A stretch of 64,000 nt of DNA from Astropecten irregularis. Its lineage: Eukaryota > Echinodermata > Asteroidea > Paxillosida > Astropectinidae. The DNA lies in NCBI GenBank assembly GCA_963971285.1, contig OZ020250.1, positions 16,414,499-16,478,498 of the forward strand, written 5' to 3'. The notes beneath the pieces are model-generated. The model did not search any database and was not told where the DNA came from. It saw only the letters and a program-made list of their open reading frames with translations. How positions within the stretch are numbered: position 1 is the stretch's first letter; each line of letters opens with the position of its first letter. Positions 12,341 to 23,009 of this stretch are shown here, one piece after another. The position numbers and the translations under genes are program-made.

Positions 12341-13798
12341 GTAAACACTGCATTGCACGCAAAATCACTCGTCTGAAAATCAAATGGTATGCATATAACT
12401 TGGTGTTGCAGTGTTCACAGGTAGTATGCCAGCCATCAGTGATGATGATGATGTACAAGAACATTCTCTGCTTCAACATGGTATTAGTCATCTTCTTCAT
12501 CTCTCTCAATTTCGTCATGTTAAGTGGCTCTCTTTGCCTTGAAATGATAGCTTCTGTGTACACAAAGGGGGAGTTGTATGAAATAAAACAAAACATTTAT
12601 ATGTATGAACATGAACAACATGAAGTGTTTATGATACAAAGTTTCATTTGACAGATATGTGTGTAGTAATTATATTAGCCACAAACTTTTACCTGCACAA
12701 GGACTGACATCGCCTTCCCCTCTAGCCACTCTAGGGTACCTCTAGCACTTCCTCCATGAGATCATTCTTCTCAGTCACCTCGTCCTGAATTGATACAATC
12801 AGTAAAATAAGTTAGCACTGGAAAAGAAAAGAAAACCCTTCATTATCAATGTTCTTCATGTGTATGGAAAATGTAGGGCCTACCTCTGTTTTTTACCAAG
12901 TGTATACACATTTTCCAATCCATCAATTGTAAACAGACAAAACCAATTGCCATTTTGGACTGACTGAAGCATAATAATCAAACTGTCTGCTCCAAGTTTC
13001 CATTGAGGTATTCACTGATCAATCTAACCCTACCCCCTCCCTCCATAAAAAAAAAATAATTCAATGGGTCATCAGGAAAAAAATATGGAGCCACTCGCCT
13101 CTTTTCTTTTTTGTCTTGGAACATACAAAATAAGTGTTTCATCAATTTACAAATACGAGTAGGGCCTACAAGTTAAATTTCTCAAATCTTTTTTTTATTT
13201 CCAAAATACCAAAAAGGCTATTATTTTGTGTTTGTGTCTGCCCTAACAAATTCTACAAATAAATAAAGAAGCTCTCCCTACACCCAGTTGCTACCGCGAG
13301 ATACGTGTACATATATCCCTTAATACCCTGAAGCTGAAGTCTGTTAAATTTTTTATAGGCCGAGGCCTAAATACGGTACTTACAAGGGAGTGAATCACTG
13401 AATGTAAACAGCATAGCGTAGGCTAACCGCATGCAGCCCCATGACGAGTGCCGTGTTCGCTTGTCCATTTCCTGCAAAATTGCACTTTTCGTCACGATAA
13501 TGCCGCAAATGTATAAACTACACATGGTTTTCGTCAAGGGAATTTATCTTCGTACGAGCTCATTTACTACTTTATGCCTCTAATCGTGAAAAGTTGTTCA
13601 CTTTCCGATCACCACCGCGACGTATCAACAAATTGCAAATGGCTGCCTTCGAGAAAACTTTTGCAACGGTGTGCTCAACGAACGTTTCATGTATAAAGGC
13701 ATGAATACTCAAACAGTCGCTGGCCATATACGAGGTCATCCTCGTCCTAGGAACATTAAAATATAAAAGTGTAAATCGGACGTTGCACAGCTAAGTCG

Positions 13799-13910
13799 AG
13801 TTTCGTGAAATCGGTTTTAAGATATGGCGCAGCTACGCCATAATTTTATGGCGTAAGTCTTACGCCATAAGTAGATATGGCGTAAGCTACGCCAAGTTTC
13901 GTGAAATCGG
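13799..13910. repeat. Hairpin cluster, unit 3
   Basis: Identical in layout to 5204-5315, amplified with the array. Confidence 0.65.
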
Positions 13911-15839
13911 CTGCTGGAATCTATCATTCACATAAAAACACAACATTTATGTGAGGGCACTGTTTATGTCAGCCACCAGGGTGCACCACACTAAATAAAC
14001 TCCATTGACAATAGTGTAAAATCCCTTAACTTCACAGTTCAAAACACCTCAGCCAGTACTGCAAATGGTAGTTTGAACCATTATCTATTTTATAACTCTT
14101 TTCAATTTTGTTGTGGGTCAACCACTGAGATATTTTGCTTATTGCCCCAAGAAAAAAAACACCCCCCAAAATGTCAATTTTCCCAAGCCCATGCACTTTC
14201 TGCCGGTTTTCTCGAAGCAACCCTCCACATTCAAAGCCAATTAGAGCCCATTTATAATGCCATAATTTCTCAAGTATCCACAACAGCTTGAAGCACTGAA
14301 CCCCCAGGTTGTGATAACCCATCATAATTACACACTATAATAACTGTATGACCCCACAAAATGCACACTTTTTAAACAGATTTTGAGAGTACATGTATAC
14401 AAATTATGATAATCAGTTTGGCGCATTGATTTAGGACTGAGCTATTTTGTGAAGTGCACCATCAGACTGGGTACATACATGTACATGGTAGAAACATTTG
14501 CACAGTACATACATGTAAGTAGGATTATGACCTTCAGTACAGATGTTTACAAGCTATGATTTAACATGGAAAGAAAGCTAATTCAGAAAATGTTTTAACT
14601 CGTCCGTCCTGCTTATCCAACAGGAAACCTAAAACTTGGTCATGGGGCTGAAAAACTATTTTATAGTGAATTATTGCATTCTTCGTAAAGGAGGTGGGGG
14701 CACTGCAGACTCCTGTGGGTGCACCACACTAAAATGAAATTCTTTGATTATTTGCGTTATATAATGGAAAGAATGATAGGAATGAGCACAATTGTATGTT
14801 TACAACATCGAACAGAAATGTGTAACTGAAAACAGGCCTTCCTTACTTTGTTTTTGTCACTCCTGATATATTTCTCTTTCCAAATAGGTCAACTCATAGT
14901 TCCCTGCATAGCTCAATACAAGGCTTGTCTGTGTGGACAAAATGTCAACAACAAAATATAAATATCAAAATACTGCACGCCACTTTGGTTAATCCATGCA
15001 TTCCTAGTATTGTTGCTTGATATCGTCCATGAACAGATATTTGAAAAGATTATTTATTTCCGCATTCTTTGTAAAGGAGGTGGGGTCACTGCAGACTCCC
15101 GTGGCTTATTGAGAACCTCTATCCGTGAACGTGAATAAGGCAGGAGAAGCGTCTCCTCTCCTAGTCTGGTTCCCAGATCATGAATCTTCCAACTAGGAGT
15201 CGTCAGCGAATCTTTGGGCATGGAACCAGACTAATTCTCTCCTCTCGTCATTTTTGCCAAGAAATCACATCGAGATGGTTAAATATACTAAAGAGTATGT
15301 GTAGTACTTGTCGCTTCAAAGCACAATGTAAGAAACTTTATCATCCAAAAATTGGATAGCTACACACCGGATGCTTTGTGGGTATGCTGTAGTTTGGACG
15401 CCCTGGTGGCTGGTATGAAAAACATGACTGCTCTTGCAGGTTTGGGTTTACTTGGTATTGGACCTCCAGCAAAATGGTCACTCAATCAATGTCACATCCC
15501 GCTAGAATCTCGTCGCGTGAGGCCAGAGGACTAAGCTATATCAGTGGTTTATCAGTAACGGGACGTTTAAGTAGAGTGAAATTGGGAACATTGTTAACTG
15601 AGGTTGCTTCACACTAGGATTTTAGATGGGGAGAAGCTATAGGGCCTACAGCTATAATATTACTTTTTACATACAGCTTGAAAAAGAAATATGGGATTGT
15701 AAAATGGCTCTCGCTTGTAGGTTTGGTTTGGAATTCTATGTCTAGAGAGATGTAGATTTTGTCAAATGAGCAAAGAAACCAGTCATACAGTATCAGCAAA
15801 GGGGAAAAGAGAAAATGATGAGTTGACTAGAATTTCCAG

Positions 15840-16629
15840 GGGATTCCAAAGTTTGTTTATCTGCTGGGGTCCCTTTATCTCTGCGCTTTTTGTTTGGCAC
15901 TTGCAAATCAATCATTTTATTATCAGCAGGATTGGAACCGTTTGAAAAGCTATGGTATGTATTTACCTTATGGCCCCGAGGCACTGGCAAGTAAAAGTGA
16001 CAATGATGTGCCAGCCACCAATGGGCCCAATGCAGCAACTTCCACCAGAATCTACAAACACGGATTTGATCCGTCTACATCATTCTTTTCTCAATATTCA
16101 ATGGATTTTTATTTGTTAAGGGGACTTTTCTATAATAGCTCTGCAGCCTTGTACAGTCCCGTGATCAGACAAAAGCTCCATTAAAGGTAGTATCATACTT
16201 TGGTTTTTGTCAAAGAAGTATACAGGTTCATGGAAAAAAAATATCAAGGAAGATACAGTAACAGTCACCTGTGAAAATGTCAGTCCCATACGGTGCCCAC
16301 TTTTTGAGAAAACAGTGAAAAACAGCCACAGTATTTCTTTAAGTCTTTTCTCTTTTATTTTTGATCTTTTAAAAGATCAATAAGATTTTTGATCGTTGTT
16401 TTTACTAATTTCTGGATAAATACACCATTTCAGACGGAACAATTTTAACAGTATATTTCTATTAGCATCATCTTCATACCCTGTAAGTTATACGTAAATC
16501 TGTGAACATTTTTGTTTTGGTCTCTTACCAAAGTATGATACTACCTTTAAGAGCTCGCGGTCTGTCAATTCAACTGAACTCTCTTCAGGATCATTATGGG
16601 TCAAGGCGCATGCAGGAAATATGCCTCAG
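15840..16629 (+). pseudogene. Exon-like ORF pair in array unit 4, donor site lost
   Basis: As in unit 3: first ORF 15840-16115, second 16589-16629, with the same GT-to-TT change at the candidate splice donor and the same read-through extension. Confidence 0.28.
16184..16547. mobile_element. MITE family A copy in unit 4
   Basis: Same position and near-identical sequence to unit 3, amplified with the array. Confidence 0.8.
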
Positions 16630-18083
16630 GTAAACACTGCATTGCACGCAAAATCACTCGTCTGAAAATCAAATGGTATGCATATAACTTGGTGTTGCAG
16701 TGTTCACAGGTAGTATGCCAGCCATCAGTGATGATGATGATGTACAAGAACATTCTCTGCTTCAACATGGTATTAGTCATCTTCTTCATCTCTCTCAATT
16801 TCGTCATGTTAAGTGGCTCTCTTTGCCTTGAAATGATAGCTTCTGTGTACACAAAGGGGGAGTTGTATGAAATAAAACAAAACATTTATATGTATGAACA
16901 TGAACAACATGAAGTGTTTATGATACAAAGTTTCATTTGACAGATATGTGTGTAGTAATTATATTAGCCACAAACTTTTACCTGCACAAGGACTGACATC
17001 GCCTTCCCCTCTAGCCACTCTAGGGTACCTCTAGCACTTCCTCCATGAGATCATTCTTCTCAGTCACCTCGTCCTGAATTGATACAATCAGTAAAATAAG
17101 TTAGCACTGGAAAAGAAAAGAAAACCCTTCATTATCAATGTTCTTCATGTGTATGGAAAATGTAGGGCCTACCTCTGTTTTTTACCAAGTGTATACACAT
17201 TTTCCAATCCATCAATTGTAAACAGACAAAACCAATTGCCATTTTGGACTGACTGAAGCATAATAATCAAACTGTCTGCTCCAAGTTTCCATTGAGGTAT
17301 TCACTGATCAATCTAACCCTACCCCCTCCCTCCATAAAAAAAAAATAATTCAATGGGTCATCAGGAAAAAAATATGGAGCCACTCGCCTCTTTTCTTTTT
17401 TGTCTTGGAACATACAAAATAAGTGTTTCATCAATTTACAAATACGAGTAGGGCCTACAAGTTAAATTTCTCAAATCTTTTTTTTATTTCCAAAATACCA
17501 AAAAGGCTATTATTTTGTGTTTGTGTCTGCCCTAACAAATTCTACAAATAAATAAAGAAGCTCTCCCTACACCCAGTTGCTACCGCGAGATACGTGTACA
17601 TATATCCCTTAATACCCTGAAGCTGAAGTCTGTTAAATTTTTTATAGGCCGAGGCCTAAATACGGTACTTACAAGGGAGTGAATCACTGAATGTAAACAG
17701 CATAGCGTAGGCTAACCGCATGCAGCCCCATGACGAGTGCCGTGTTCGCTTGTCCATTTCCTGCAAAATTGCACTTTTCGTCACGATAATGCCGCAAATG
17801 TATAAACTACACATGGTTTTCGTCAAGGGAATTTATCTTCGTACGAGCTCATTTACTACTTTATGCCTCCAATCGTGAAAAGTTGTTCACTTTCCGATCA
17901 CCACCGCGACGTATCAACAAATTGCAAATGGCTGCCTTCGAGAAAACTTTTGCAACGGTGTGCTCAACGAACGTTTCATGTATAAAGGCATGAATACTCA
18001 AACAGTCGCTGACCTTATACGAGGTCATCCTCGTCCTAGGAACATCAAAATATAAAAGTGTAAATCGGACGTTGCACAGCTAA

Positions 18084-19176
18084 AGGCCGCCGCACACGAG
18101 AGCTATCTGCTGAGCAAAAAATCTCTCGAGGCCGTTAGCTCAGCACTTACCTCACGTGTGCGGTCGATTTTTGGTGAGATTTCTGCCTCTCGAGGCCGTG
18201 AGACCAAAATCTAACATGTTTGATATTTTTTGCCTCGCGTGGATAAAAACTCACCGTGTGCGGTGACTTGAGCTACGTGCTGAGCAAAAAATGGGCAACT
18301 GGCCAATAAAAGCGCACGCTCTGTGCCATGTGACTTCCAAAATAGCGGCGCCCATTTTGTCATCACATCCAACAGTGAAATGACCGCCAATTACAGGAAT
18401 GGGAATAAACATAAATAGCTGAAATAAACAAATCACGAATATGAAAATATATAAACGGCTGAAACAAAAACTGGGTACTAGGGTACACAAAATTAATTAT
18501 AATAGCCTATAATAAAATAATATATTAATGAACCTGATTTCATGTGAACACTTTGTATAAAGGGATAAGTAAAACGTTGGTAAAGGAGACAGAACAGCAC
18601 TCACACTTTGTCTAATCCACCATGTACATGAATTTTTAAGCCTGTACTATTTTGAGCTCAAAACCCGACTCAATTGTTCTTATAAAGCATACACAAGGAT
18701 TTTTCATCTTGCGAAAATCAAAAATGTTCAAACGGGAGTCGGGAACAAGTTCGGCTATACCCCCCCCCCACACCCACATCTGCCATAATATCCTTATTCA
18801 TAAAATCAGGCGAATGCGCATTATATAAAAGAAAGGGAAAGTCCGGCCACAAATCGACCGACTTCTCCAAAATGTAGTCAGTGACAACGTTGCTAACGTT
18901 GTCCATGGGCGCAGCCATTTTGGAAATCACACGGCACAGAGCGTGCGCTTTTATTGGCCAGTTGCCCTTTTTTTGCTCAGCACGTAGCTCAAGTCACCGC
19001 ACACGGTGAGTTTTTATCCACGCGAGGCAAAAAATATCAAACATGTTAGATTTTGGTCTCACGGCCTCGAGAGGCAGAAATCTCACCAAAAATCGACCGC
19101 ACACATGAGGTAAGTGCTGAGCTAACGGCCTCGAGAGATTTTTTGCTCAGCAGATAGCTCTCGTGTGCGGCGGCCT
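18084..19176. mobile_element. Fold-back DNA transposon, PIF/Harbinger-like
   Basis: 1093-bp element with nearly identical terminal inverted repeats of about 270 bp, starting AGGCCGCCGCACACGAG. It is flanked by a TAA direct duplication (18081-18083 and 19177-19179). The uninterrupted target, CACAGCTAAGTCGAG, is preserved in units 1-3. A 3-bp TAA/TTA duplication fits the PIF/Harbinger superfamily; that assignment is inference. The arms contain an internal repeat of CTGAGCAAAAAAT. The middle (about 18356-18905) has no transposase ORF, so the element is non-autonomous. Confidence 0.88.
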
Positions 19177-19183
19177 TAAGTCG

Positions 19184-19295
19184 AGTTTCGTGAAATCGGT
19201 TTTAAGATATGGCGCAGCTACGCCATAATTTTATGGCGTAAGTCTTACGCCATAAGTAGATATGGCGTAAGCTACGCCAAGTTTCGTGAAATCGG
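19184..19295. repeat. Hairpin cluster, unit 4
   Basis: Identical in layout to 5204-5315. It begins only 5 bp to the right of the TAA target duplication of the 1.1-kb transposon. Confidence 0.65.
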
Positions 19296-19300
19296 CTGCT

Positions 19301-19634
19301 GGAATCTATCATTCACATAAAAACACAACATTTATGTGAGGGCACTGTTTATGTCAGCCACCAGGGTGCACCACACTAAATAAACTCCATTGACAATAGT
19401 GTAAAATCCCTTAACTTCACAGTTCAAAACACCTCAGCCAGTACTGCAAATGGTAGTTTGAACCATTATCTATTTTATAACTCTTTTCAATTTTGTTGTG
19501 GGTCAACCACTGGGATATTTTGCTTATTGCCCCAAGAAAAAAAACACCCCCCAAAATATCAATTTTCCCAAGCCCATGCACTTTCTGCCGGTTTTCTCGA
19601 AGCAACCCTCCACATTCAAAGCCAATTAGAGCCC
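19301..19634 (+). repeat. Tandem array unit 5, truncated
   Basis: The first 334 bp of a fifth unit. Homology stops at ATTAGAGCCC (19634), after which the sequence becomes unrelated (GATTCGATCG onward). This marks the right edge of the array. Confidence 0.9.
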
Positions 19635-19821
19635 GATTCGATCGTACCACAAGTTACGAAAGATAACCTATCGTATCCTAGGACTTCTATGTGGGCGTGC
19701 AATGCATCACAATTCCTACGACTGATAGTAAGTTTGGTGAAGTCGATCCCCGATCACTTGAACCATGCAAACTGTAAGTGTAAAGAGAATCAATAGTTTT
19801 GTCTGTCTATGTATACGTATT
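19635..19821. other. Junction sequence right of the array
   Basis: Unique 187-bp stretch between the broken fifth unit and the (TTTA)n tail of the LINE fragment. No gene or repeat is recognised. Confidence 0.5.
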
Positions 19822-20738
19822 ATTTATTTATTTATTTATTTATTTCTTCTTTAAACTGGGTGTCCCATTCAGTGCTTACAAAGTACTGATCTCCCATGGG
19901 TCCCAGCAACATGAATACATACAGTTTAATAAATAAAAAAAAAAAACACTAAAAATGACATTATTTTCGAAGTAAATAAAATTACATTGCACACAAAAGA
20001 CCAAAAATTATATACTTAAATATTGGCTAAAAACATTTCAATGTAAACAAAACAATAAAAGAAACAGTCAGATTACAAATTTACAATAAATAAAAAAACC
20101 GTACATGAAAAAACCCACGTCATGCCCCCAGTGCACCCCAAGCCCCCCGGGCTACAAATAAAAGGTACACATAAAAAGGTGAACTATGATTAAAATTGGT
20201 TAACAAAGCTTTGTATTGATGTGGGGAAAGGATTTTTTAGTCCGGCTGGAATGTTATTCCAGGCTTGAGCACCACGATATTGAAAGGTATTTCTACCAAA
20301 TTTGGTTCTAGGAAGTGGTAAAATAACGTTCCCATTAGTACTGGATCTAGTGCGATGTGAATGGTGTTCGTTGACCCTAATAAAATTGTCACTAAGATAA
20401 GTTGGAACCAACTTCGCTAAACATTTAAAAACCATGGTGTTCAGATGCAATTCCCTTCGTTCATGTAAAGTTTTCCAGCCCAGGCGATTAAATATGTCAC
20501 TAGTAGATGTTCTATAGGGATATAATGTAAAACAAATTGAGGAAGAATATGAGACAAAAAGGCTTTACTAAGGCACATGGTGAAGTTATAAGAGCTAATC
20601 AATGCCTTCAATGTGGGTTTCAATTTGATTTCAAAAAATTCCATTTATAATCCTGGTGGAAAATTTAGTATTCCCACGGAGAAAGCCTGTCTCAATCAAA
20701 GTACGAGCAAAAAAACGATACAACAGACTATGAAGTAA
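19822..20738 (-). mobile_element. Non-LTR retrotransposon 3' end (LINE fragment)
   Basis: The minus strand from about 20530 to 20190 reads as the region after the reverse transcriptase of LINE ORF2. Visible blocks are STSDIFNRLGWKTLHERR, then HLNTMVFKCLAKLVPTYLS, LPLPRTKFGRNTFQYRGA and AWNNIP. A 3' UTR follows, ending in an (AAATA)n-type tail at 19822-19855. The 5' part of ORF2, including the catalytic reverse transcriptase, is absent, so the copy is 5'-truncated and dead. It is CR1/L2-like by style; the exact clade is not determined. Confidence 0.78.
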
Positions 20739-21000
20739 CTAGTAGCATGTACATACTTGAAACTTGAACTTGAACTTGTGCACAGTACAAACAGACTGTG
20801 CATGCAAGCCGGGCTGCAGTGGAGCTGGCTCATTATTTATGCAGACAGTGACTTTGGATGTTGACCAATAACGTGCCACAGATGCATGTAATGTAATGAA
20901 ATATTGATTGCGTGCTGCAGGGGAGTTCCCCATTGCTTGGGGCTGGTACGCAGGCTGAGCTAACAGGCTAAAAGAGGTGTGGCTGGTGTTCTGAGGGGAG

Positions 21001-21112
21001 TATATAAGCGTGTTGCACAGACGGATCGGGTCCAATCTCTCGCTCCTGCTCTTTCAACCTGTTTGCGCTGTCTGTTCCAGAGAACACTACAAGTATTACT
21101 GCTGATGCTGGG
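21001..21112 (+). promoter_or_regulatory. TATA promoter and probable non-coding first exon
   Basis: A canonical TATA box, TATATAAG (21001-21008), is followed about 25-30 bp later by a probable start site and a pyrimidine-rich leader. The leader ends at a strong splice donor, GGG|GTAAGT (exon end 21112). No ORF begins in this exon. The nearest downstream acceptor with a good polypyrimidine tract is at 22896-22897 (CCTTTTGATCAG), which opens the exon holding the deaminase start codon. I therefore infer that this is the deaminase promoter and 5' UTR exon. RNA evidence would settle it. Confidence 0.55.
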
Positions 21113-21514
21113 GTAAGTACCTGCATTTTGATTAATTGTTGATTTATTTGATGTGTAGTGTTTGGAAATGTTTGTTTTGTCTCACAGAGGAAGAAAGGCA
21201 GGTTGAGCTAAGGATACCCCTTGGTCAAACTGTTGGTTGGCTGACGGTTGGTACACTCGCTGTCTGGAAGGGCCGGGGCTCAGGGGCGTGGGCCCCAGGG
21301 CAGCTGGAGCTGCCACTCATGGTGTCTGCAGAAGTTAAAATCCTTTTAGGCATTTCATGTACAGAATTTCATTTACGGAAAAAAATAATCCTTACCGTTT
21401 TGGCATTGAAAGATTTAATTCGGAAAGAAAAGGAACAAGGAAACACAAGATTGGTAGCTATTCAAGGCAAATTCGTGATGATCAGGCATTTTTACTATGC
21501 AATAAAAATAAGCA

Positions 21515-21860
21515 TTTTGATGACGTCACAGTTAGTTTAACAGCAGCATGCATATCTAAAGGCTATCCAAAGCTTTTACAAAAAAGAACCAGTATCATAG
21601 CACTTCTCGAGATATGCTGAGCTTTAACAAAATATCAGCCATTTTGAGGATATCATGATGACGTCACAGTTAATTAACAGCAGCATGCAATATTTGAAGG
21701 ATCTGAAAAAGCATTTACAAAAAGAACCAGTATTGTAGCAATTGCCGTTCTTGAGATATGCTGAGCACTTATATAATATCAGCCATTTTGATGATGTCAT
21801 GATGATGTCACGGTTAATTTAACAGCAGCATACATATTTACAGGATCTAACTAGACATGT
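21515..21860 (+). repeat. Diverged tandem repeat with CRE-like TGACGTCA sites
   Basis: About 2.5 copies of a 138-144 bp unit. Each begins with a TGACGTCA or TGATGTCA octamer (21521, 21659, 21803), followed by a block containing TTTAACAGCAGCAT, the motif AAAGAACCAGTAT, and GAGATATGCTGAGC. TGACGTCA is the consensus CREB/ATF site. Whether it is bound here is unknown. Confidence 0.7.
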
Positions 21861-22305
21861 GGTTGTGGGAACAACCACTAGGTGTTCTGGGTCTCTTCCC
21901 AAATCCAGCTGTTTTCTAATTATTTTGTGTCAAACTTCAACTTCCGGTTGTGAGGTCATGATGACAATTATGGCAGCATGCACATCTCCATGGTGTTACT
22001 AAGCTTTTGAATTATTGAAGCAGAAGAATTATTTTTGTACCATTTGTTGTTCTCACAAAATTAACTAGATAAATATTCAAATGACTGTCGCGTGACTAAT
22101 TAATTAAGAATTTGTACAACTCAGTGCCAGAATGATCCTTAGCTTATAAGCTTTCATAAGATACCTCATCTAAGCTGATCAGAAGAAGCTAAGAAGAGAT
22201 ACAAAAAAATTAACAAACTTAGTGCGCAAAGCTAATGAGCAAGAAAATCCGAACAAAAAAAATACCTGTTCCGTCAGAACAGCTAATAATATTCAGAACA
22301 AAAAC

Positions 22306-22347
22306 TTAACCTGTTCCGACACAGGAACGAATGTCGGAACAGGTTAA
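22306..22347. repeat. Perfect 16-bp stem hairpin
   Basis: TTAACCTGTTCCGACA (22306-22321) and its exact reverse complement (22332-22347) with a 10-bp loop. A related CTGTTCCG motif occurs just upstream at 22266. It could be a remnant of a fold-back element. Confidence 0.7.
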
Positions 22348-22897
22348 AAGAAAAGAAGAACGAAAAATGCAAAAGAGGTGTTACTGAGGAGAACTTGCGA
22401 GTCAAGTCACCCCGGGGCACCATGCACAGACAGAAATGTTCCGCCATATTCATAATCAACATGTTGTTACATGTATTAGGGCATATACCTATCGTGTATA
22501 GAAATCTCATACGGCAGCTGCAACATTTAGTCACACCTACAAGTACCAGTCTACATGGTCTAAAACCATTGGTGTGCCACATCCTTCTAACATGTCTAAC
22601 ACTTGCTGAGGCTGGAAATGCGTATACGCTGACCTCTGACCTTATTTTGTATTTCTTTTAATTAACCTTAATTACACGATATATTTATGATTTTTATTTA
22701 ACGAAAACCTTCATTAAGTGTTCTAGAAAAATTGTGTTATACTCTGCAATATCAATTTTTAGAACTTTGTTCCTTTAATATCTCAAACGGTTGATTTCAC
22801 AAAATTTTGATTAAAATCATTTGTAATTTGATACCTGAAAAGGAGAATGTAAGTCAAATTACTAACACTTGCACCCTTTCCCAATCCTTTTGATCAG

Positions 22898-23009
22898 CTG
22901 TGAAACAAATTCAAGATCTGATGACAACTACATGAAGTTATACAGCATCGAGAGTGACAAGCTTCATCATTGAACCAGACACACTACTGAGGCTTTATCT
23001 TGTCTGAAG
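22898..23009 (+). promoter_or_regulatory. 5' UTR with two short upstream ORFs
   Basis: The leader between the acceptor at 22896-22897 and the start ATG contains two upstream ATGs. The first opens a 4-codon ORF (ATGACAACTACATGA). The second overlaps its stop and opens a 13-codon ORF ending TGA just before the main start. Overlapping upstream ORFs of this kind commonly reduce translation; here that is inference. Confidence 0.5.

Larger units (their letters stand above)
9627..13915 (+). repeat. Tandem array unit 3 (4289 bp)
   Basis: Direct copy of unit 2 in its first 1.6 kb. From about 11266 (AACGGGACG) onward it carries a second set of variants shared only with unit 4. These include loss of a few bases at 11428 (CTTGTAGGTTTGG), an altered splice-donor-like site at 11826 (TTTGTTAAGG), and deletion of about 12 bp near 13298 (CGAGATACGTG). 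Confidence 0.92.
13916..19300 (+). repeat. Tandem array unit 4, interrupted by a transposon
   Basis: Same sequence class as unit 3. Its length of 5385 bp exceeds unit 3 by exactly 1096 bp. That equals the 1093-bp inverted-repeat transposon at 18084-19176 plus its 3-bp target duplication. Without the insertion, unit 4 is the same length as unit 3. Confidence 0.92.
21113..22897 (+). other. Putative intron 1 of the deaminase gene
   Basis: Non-coding 1.8 kb between the inferred first exon and the exon with the start codon. It contains the CRE-type minisatellite (21515-21860) and a perfect hairpin (22306-22347). A 134-codon ORF at 21136-21540 starts 24 bp inside the intron, has no recognisable domain and is probably chance. 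Confidence 0.5.

Noticed and set aside
1007-19634. CRISPR array or rDNA/histone cluster as the explanation of the tandem repeat
   Set aside because: Units are 4.3 kb with no spacer pattern and no rRNA or histone coding sequence. The organism is eukaryotic.
21136-21540. 134-codon ORF near the TATA promoter
   Set aside because: It starts 24 bp inside an intron with a perfect donor, has no recognisable domain and runs into a tandem repeat. Probably chance.
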